64,000 nucleotides of DNA from Micromonosporaceae bacterium KJ-029 (GTDB lineage: Bacteria > Actinomycetota > Actinomycetes > Mycobacteriales > Micromonosporaceae): assembly GCA_005402585.1 (NCBI GenBank), contig BIFP01000078.1:1-64000 (forward strand). The letters run 5' to 3'. Positions 59,380-64,000 of the stretch are shown here, one piece after another. Made by a program: the position numbers and the translations under genes. The first letter of the stretch is position 1. Each line of letters begins with the position of its first letter. The notes beneath the pieces are model-generated. The model was not told where the DNA came from. It ran no database searches and worked only from the letters and a program-made list of their open reading frames with translations.

Positions 59380-59835
59380 TCACGACCCCGGTTCGGCGGT
59401 TCCCGGACGTGCTGTGCTCTGCGGGGGGTCGGGCAACACCGACGGTGCCGGTTCCGCACTGACCACCACACCGGGCACGCTGTGCGGCAGCCAGTCGACC
59501 CGGGCGCGCCCGACGACCGGTTCCATCTGCCGCCGGAAACGGTCGCGTTCCTGCTCGGGTACGGCCGCGGCCGAGCGGATCACCACGGCGGCCACCAGAT
59601 CGTTGAGCTTGACCATGCCGGCCACCGCCGCGGGCAGTACCAGCACCGCCCACCAGCGAACCAGTTCGGCGAGCGCGAGCAGGGCCGCGAACGCGATCAC
59701 GCCCTCGAAGAACACGAAGCAGAGCACCCCACCCGGGTTGACGAATCGCAGGCCGAGCACCCGGGCGTAGAGCGGGCGGTACCGCTCCTCCTCGGCCGGG
59801 ATCGTGGCCCACCTGCCACGGAGGGCTCCGCTCAC
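59380..59835 (-). CDS. Two-helix membrane protein, uncharacterised
   Basis: The 151-residue product has a membrane pair (VLCFVFFEGVIAFAALLALAELV and WWAVLVLPAAVAGMVKL) after a charged N-terminus, and a Pro-rich tail. I do not recognise its family. The GTG at 59835 overlaps the holA stop by four bases, so it is coupled to holA. Its role is unknown. Confidence 0.7.
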   Translation of the reverse strand: MSGALRGRWATIPAEEERYRPLYARVLGLRFVNPGGVLCFVFFEGVIAFAALLALAELVRWWAVLVLPAAVAGMVKLNDLVAAVVIRSAAAVPEQERDRFRRQMEPVVGRARVDWLPHSVPGVVVSAEPAPSVLPDPPQSTARPGTAEPGS

Positions 59836-60812
59836 CTGGCGCCGCCCTGCCGCGCGGCGGCCACCGAGAAGACGGCCTTCTCCAGCGCGTACGCCCGGTC
59901 GTCGGATCCGCCCTTGACCGCCGCGTTGCACTCGGCCGCCGCCTGCATCGCGCGGACCAGCCCGTCGGGCGTCCAGCCGCGCGCCTGCCGCTGGGCCCGT
60001 TCGACCTTCCACGGCGGCATACCCAGGCTGCTGGCCAACTGGTACGCGCTGCCCCGGCCGGCCGAGGCGACCCGGGCCACGGTGCGGATCCCGTCGGCGA
60101 GGGCGTCGGCGATCGGCACCGGATCCACTCCCACGTGCAGGGCCCAGCGCAGCGCCTCCAGGGCTCCCGGCAGGTCACCGACCATCGTGGCGTCGGCCAC
60201 GGTGAAGCCGCTCACCTCCACCCGGCCCCGGTAGTAGCGGGCCACGGTGTCCGCGCCGATCCTGCCGTCGGTGTCGGCGATCAGCTGGGAGCAGGCGGCG
60301 GCCAGCTCCCGCAGGTCGTTGCCGACCGCCGCGATCAGCGCCTCGGCGGCGTCGTCGGTGCACCGCCCGCCGGCTCGGCGGAACTCGTCGCGGACGAAGG
60401 CCACCCGGTCACGGTGCCCCTTGAGCTTGACGGCGGGCAGGACCTGGGCGCCGGCGGACTTCAGCCCGTCGGCGAACGCCTTGCCCTTGGCCGCGCCGAG
60501 GTGCTGCACGACGAGCTGCACCTCGGGGTCGGGATTCTTCGCGTACGCCAGCAGCGCGGCGACGAGGTCCTTCCGGGCGTCCTGACCGGACCTGAGCACC
60601 AGTACCCGACGCCCACCGAACAGCGACGGGCTGAGCATCTCGTCGATCTCGCCGACGGTGAGCGCGCCGGCCTGGTACTCCCGCACGTCCACGTTCGGGT
60701 CGACGGCCTTGGCGGCAGCGACGGTTTCGGTCACCGCACGCGTGGCGAGCAGCTCCTCGTCGCCGAGGACGAGCACAATAGGAGCGGCACTGGCGGCGGT
60801 CACGCCGCCCAT
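59832..60812 (-). CDS. holA: DNA polymerase III delta subunit
   Basis: The 326-residue clamp-loader subunit opens the beta clamp. It has an AAA+-like N-terminal region (LVLGDEELLATRAVTETVAAAK), the GGRRVLVLRSG strand, and a C-terminal helical region (VPIADALADGIRTVARVASAG). Start choice is uncertain. ATG at 60812 gives the ordinary N-terminus. An ATG at 60893 with AGGAGA upstream would add 27 residues, which I consider less likely. Confidence 0.9.
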   Translation of the reverse strand: MGGVTAASAAPIVLVLGDEELLATRAVTETVAAAKAVDPNVDVREYQAGALTVGEIDEMLSPSLFGGRRVLVLRSGQDARKDLVAALLAYAKNPDPEVQLVVQHLGAAKGKAFADGLKSAGAQVLPAVKLKGHRDRVAFVRDEFRRAGGRCTDDAAEALIAAVGNDLRELAAACSQLIADTDGRIGADTVARYYRGRVEVSGFTVADATMVGDLPGALEALRWALHVGVDPVPIADALADGIRTVARVASAGRGSAYQLASSLGMPPWKVERAQRQARGWTPDGLVRAMQAAAECNAAVKGGSDDRAYALEKAVFSVAAARQGGAR

Positions 60813-60958
60813 ACTCGCACGCTCGGCGGCCCGGTCCAGCCTGGTCTTCCGCACTGTGCCGGCAGACCCTGCACTCAGCGCAAATCCAGACATCTATCTT
60901 ATTTCTCCTGTTCTACCGCGAACCGGAGTCGATTGCCGCCTTCGGTCCGCCGGCCGGG

Positions 60959-63436
60959 TCACGGCTTCGTCCGGCTCAGGTCCACGCCACCCGACACCAC
61001 CGCCAGCCCGGACGGGCCGAGCACCACCGCGACGTCCCCGTCGGTGTCGGTCCGCAGCACCCGCGCCCCGCCCCGGGACAGACGGGCCAGCACCGCCTCG
61101 TTGGGATGGCCGTAGGTATTGCCCGCACCTACCGGCACCAGGGCGACCACCGGGCGGATCGCGTCCAGAAAGGCCGGATCCTGGTACGCACTGCCATGGT
61201 GGGCGACCTTCAACACGTCAGCCCGCAGCCCGTCCGGCGACAGGTGTTCCCGCAGCGCCTGCTGCTCCTCGGTCTCGGCGTCGCCGGCGAGCAGGACCCG
61301 CACCCCGGCCACCGTGCCGCGCAGCACCAACGAATTGTTGTTCGGGTCCGACCGGGTCCCCCGCATCGGGTACGGCGGACCGATGACGACGAGGTCCGCA
61401 CCGCCGGCCTGGTACCGCCACCCGGCTGGGGCGGCCACCACCGGGGTGCCGTGGCTGGCGGCGGTGGTGTGTACCAGGTCCCGCCCGATCGCCGGCTCCG
61501 GCCACTGCGGCGTGAGCACCGTGTCCACCCGCCGTCCCCGGAAGACCCCCGCCACGCCTCCGGTGTGGTCCACGTGGAAGTGACTGACCACCAGCAGCGG
61601 CACCCGGCGTACGTCGAGCCGGCGCAGACACGCGTCCGCCGCCGCCGGATCCGGGCCGGCGTCGACCACGACCGCCCGCCCGGCCGCCACCGGCAACACC
61701 ACCGTGTCGCCCTGGCCGACCGCACAGACGGCGATCACCCAGCCCTTCGGCGGCCACCCGGGGGCGACCACCCGCACCGGCACGGTGCCGAGCATGACCG
61801 CGACGGTGAGCACCGCCACCAGCCGGCGAACCACCGGCCGCCGGGCGGCGACCAGCAGGACCACGGTCAGGGCCGCCAGCAGCAGGGCCCCGGACACCCC
61901 GCCCGGCCAGGGCAGGTTGCCCGCCGGCAGGCGGGCCCCGTACCGGGCGACCAGCACCAGCCACCAGGCCGGCCAGTGCGCCAGCCAGGTGGCAAGCTCG
62001 GCGCCGGACGGCCAGACCGGCGACACCGTCGCGGCCAGCACGCCGAGCACCGTGGCCGGGGCGATCGCCGGTACCGCAAGAAGGTTGGCCGGCACCGCGA
62101 CCAGGCTGACGGTGCCCGACAGGCCGGCGATCACCGGTGAACACGCCAGCTGCGCGGCGGCCGGTACCGCCAGCGCCTCGGCCGCACCCGGCGGTACGCC
62201 CCGCCGGCGCAACCCGTCCCGCCAGCCCGGTGCGAGCAGCAGCAGGCCGCCGGTGGCCAGCACGGACAGCGCGAAGCCGGCATCACCCGCCAGGTCGGGA
62301 TCGACCACCACCAGCACCGCCACCGCGGCTGCCAGCGCCGGCACCGCCGCCCTGGGCCGGCCGGCGGCCAGGGCGGCAAGCCCGATCGCGCCCATGGTGG
62401 CCGCGCGGATCACGCTCGGTGAGGGCCGGACCAGGATGACAAAGCCCACCAGGGCCAGCCCGCAGAGGCCGGCCGCCAGTCCGGGGCCAGCGCGTGCCCA
62501 GCGGGCCACCAGCAACACCGCCCCGACGATGATCGCCACATTGGAACCGGACACCGCGTTGAGATGCGTCATCCCGGTGGCCCGGAAGTCCTCCTCGACC
62601 GTGTCGGGCAGCTGGCTGGTGTCGCCGACCACCAGCCCGGGCAGCAGGCCGCCCGGCTCGTCGGGCAGCGGCGCGCAGGCCTGTTGCAGGCCGGCCCGGA
62701 GCCGGCCGGCCGCGCGTTGCAGTGCCGACGGTGAGCCGTGCCGGTCGGGCGGGCCGACGGCGAGAAGCACTGCACCGGTCAGATCACCGCCGCGTGGTTC
62801 GGCCAGCCGCCCCTCCGCGGTGAGCCGTTGCCCGGGCAGCAGCCCCCGCCAGGCCGGGTCGCTGGCGAGCACCAGCACCCGGGCCGGCGTGGTGACCTGC
62901 TGACCCGCCGGCCCGGTGACGGTCACCAGCTTGGTCCGCACGAGCAGGGTGGGCGGACGGCCCACAATGCCACCGCGTATCGGCCGGGGATCGTCCCGCA
63001 CGACCAGTTCGGCGGTGACCCGGGCCCCTTCGCCGACCAGTGCGCGCAGCGGCTCGGCGTCGCGTACGGCCAACCGGGCCGAGGTCGCGGCGCCGCCGCA
63101 GACCACGCCGATCAGCACCGCCACCGCGATCCAGCCGTAGCGCCGGGCGACCGCGCCGGGACTGCCGGCGACCCTGAGCAGGTGCAGCGCCGCCAGCCCG
63201 GCCAGGCCCGCCGCGACGGCGGCAACCAGCAGCGTCCGCCCGGCGCTGAGGTGCAGCCCGGCCAACGCGGTGAGCCAGGCCGCCACGGCCAGCCCGGCCA
63301 GCCGGAGATCGGGCGCTTCCCCACCCTGCGGGTTGGCGATCGTGCCGGCCGGCCCGGGCACGGGTATCCCGCCCGCCCGCATCGTCTCGGCGACCGCCCT
63401 CGCCGGCCCGGACCGGGGTGTCCCGCCCGCGCTCAC
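60959..63436 (-). CDS. comEC: ComEC/Rec2-family DNA uptake protein
   Basis: The 825-residue protein has an N-terminal set of about ten hydrophobic segments. A metallo-beta-lactamase-fold C-terminal domain has VSHFHVDHTGGVAGVFRG and KVAHHGSAYQDPAFLDAIRP. ComEC passes single-stranded DNA through the membrane in competent bacteria; function in actinobacteria is mostly untested. The GTG overlaps the comEA stop by four bases. Confidence 0.92.
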   Translation of the reverse strand: MSAGGTPRSGPARAVAETMRAGGIPVPGPAGTIANPQGGEAPDLRLAGLAVAAWLTALAGLHLSAGRTLLVAAVAAGLAGLAALHLLRVAGSPGAVARRYGWIAVAVLIGVVCGGAATSARLAVRDAEPLRALVGEGARVTAELVVRDDPRPIRGGIVGRPPTLLVRTKLVTVTGPAGQQVTTPARVLVLASDPAWRGLLPGQRLTAEGRLAEPRGGDLTGAVLLAVGPPDRHGSPSALQRAAGRLRAGLQQACAPLPDEPGGLLPGLVVGDTSQLPDTVEEDFRATGMTHLNAVSGSNVAIIVGAVLLVARWARAGPGLAAGLCGLALVGFVILVRPSPSVIRAATMGAIGLAALAAGRPRAAVPALAAAVAVLVVVDPDLAGDAGFALSVLATGGLLLLAPGWRDGLRRRGVPPGAAEALAVPAAAQLACSPVIAGLSGTVSLVAVPANLLAVPAIAPATVLGVLAATVSPVWPSGAELATWLAHWPAWWLVLVARYGARLPAGNLPWPGGVSGALLLAALTVVLLVAARRPVVRRLVAVLTVAVMLGTVPVRVVAPGWPPKGWVIAVCAVGQGDTVVLPVAAGRAVVVDAGPDPAAADACLRRLDVRRVPLLVVSHFHVDHTGGVAGVFRGRRVDTVLTPQWPEPAIGRDLVHTTAASHGTPVVAAPAGWRYQAGGADLVVIGPPYPMRGTRSDPNNNSLVLRGTVAGVRVLLAGDAETEEQQALREHLSPDGLRADVLKVAHHGSAYQDPAFLDAIRPVVALVPVGAGNTYGHPNEAVLARLSRGGARVLRTDTDGDVAVVLGPSGLAVVSGGVDLSRTKP

Positions 63437-64000
63437 ACCGTCACCAGTTCCTTCAGCTGCTCGTACCGCGCGTCACCGATGCCGTTGACCTGGCGCAGGT
63501 CGCTGACGGACCGGAAGCCACCGTGCCGGTCGCGGTGCTCGATGATCCGCTGGGCGAGCACCGGCCCCACCCCGGGCAGCGTTTCGAGCTGCGCCGCCGT
63601 CGCGGTGTTGAGGTTGACCCGTCCGCCCGCAGCGGGGTCGGCGACCGCGCCCGGGCCGGCGACGGCCGGCGCCCCCGGCGGCGGGGTGGGCGCCGGTACG
63701 CCGACCAGGATCAACTCGCCGTCGGTAACCTTGCGGGCCGGGTTCAGCATCGCCACGTCCACCCCGGGCAACGCCCCGCCGGCGGCCTCGACGGCGTCGG
63801 CGACCCGGGCTCCGGCCGGGACCCGCACCAGTCCGGGGCGGCGGACCTTGCCGGCGACGGCGACCACCAGCTCGCCGGTCGGAGCGGCCGCCGGCTCGTC
63901 GCCATCCGGGGCCGCCGGTTCCGGGGTCGAGGCGCCACCCGTCACGGCGACGACCGGCTCCACCTGGGGCCGGGACCGCCAGGTCCAGGCGGCGGCACCG
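63433..64000 (-). CDS. comEA: ComEA-family DNA-binding protein (partial, N-terminus beyond window)
   Basis: The visible 3' portion has a SLBB-like domain (ELVVAVAGKVRRPGLVRVPAGARVADAVEAAGG) followed by a helix-hairpin-helix domain (RVNLNTATAAQLETLPGVGPVLAQRIIEHR and VNGIGDARYEQLKELVTV) that binds DNA. The frame stays open to base 64000, with W-T-W-R-S-R-P-Q upstream of the GTG at 63963, so the N-terminal membrane anchor must lie outside the window. It is coupled to comEC. Confidence 0.9.
   Translation of the reverse strand, partial: GAAAWTWRSRPQVEPVVAVTGGASTPEPAAPDGDEPAAAPTGELVVAVAGKVRRPGLVRVPAGARVADAVEAAGGALPGVDVAMLNPARKVTDGELILVGVPAPTPPPGAPAVAGPGAVADPAAGGRVNLNTATAAQLETLPGVGPVLAQRIIEHRDRHGGFRSVSDLRQVNGIGDARYEQLKELVTV

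Overview
The window is GC-rich actinobacterial chromosome. GTG and TTG starts are common, genes are packed with 4-base GTGA/ATGA overlaps, and many promoters look leaderless. The order glyS, zinc module with smtB-zur, uppS, recO, era, CBS protein, ybeY, phoH, rsmE, dnaJ, hrcA, hemW, lepA, rpsT, holA, comEC, comEA matches the conserved actinobacterial core known from Mycobacterium tuberculosis (Rv2357c to about Rv2416c). The intergenic repeats and the accessory genes suggest Micromonosporaceae (Micromonospora or a close relative). That assignment is inference; no database was searched.

Layout. 1-1700: a repeat-bearing non-coding stretch, then a secreted C39-like cysteine peptidase. 1.7-8.3 kb: a seven-gene sugar operon (PfkB kinase, permease, binding lipoprotein, double ATPase, RbsD-type mutarotase, DeoC aldolase, GntR regulator). 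It is best read as pentose uptake and catabolism, possibly 2-deoxyribose. 8.4-12.2 kb: dusB, a DUF559-like protein and glyS. 12.3-13.6 kb: three small genes. 13.6-17.1 kb: a zinc module, znuACB under a Zur-type box, then smtB-zur. 17.1-25.1 kb: mixed accessory genes (hydrolases, a long acyl-CoA dehydrogenase, a SIS protein, a COG0701 permease with its TIGR03943 partner). 25.2-28.6 kb: a TPP riboswitch and a complete thiamine-type ECF transporter (ykoE-D-C). 28.7-31.5 kb: a repeat-rich small gene, a tandem-repeat intergenic region, gnd and a small membrane protein.

31.5-47.8 kb is the housekeeping core. It covers undecaprenyl diphosphate synthesis, DNA repair, 16S rRNA maturation (era, ybeY, rsmE), the heat-shock pair dnaJ-hrcA with a CIRCE element, and hemW. 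It is interrupted by a DUF4097-like lipoprotein, an acyltransferase, a class C beta-lactamase-like hydrolase, a HIT protein and an SDR. 47.8-55 kb is accessory: enoyl-CoA hydratase, a transglycosylase-like protein, a PhyH dioxygenase, a sugar ABC importer without its own ATPase, and two tandem GlsB/YeaQ stress proteins. 55-64 kb returns to core genes: lepA, rpsT, holA, comEC and the 3' part of comEA, which runs off the window edge.

The most notable non-coding signals are these. (i) A 52-53 bp intergenic repeat family with four copies; two copies end exactly in the -10 box of apparently leaderless genes. (ii) A second family of inverted repeats built on GATCATGMAGTTG. (iii) About ten genes with TANNNT placed 6-8 nt before the start codon. 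(iv) Several operator-like palindromes beside sugar and metal transport operons. No rRNA, tRNA, CRISPR array, insertion sequence or prophage was found. No complete, clearly novel multigene system stands out; the strongest leads are the repeat-promoter fusions and the sugar operon's substrate.
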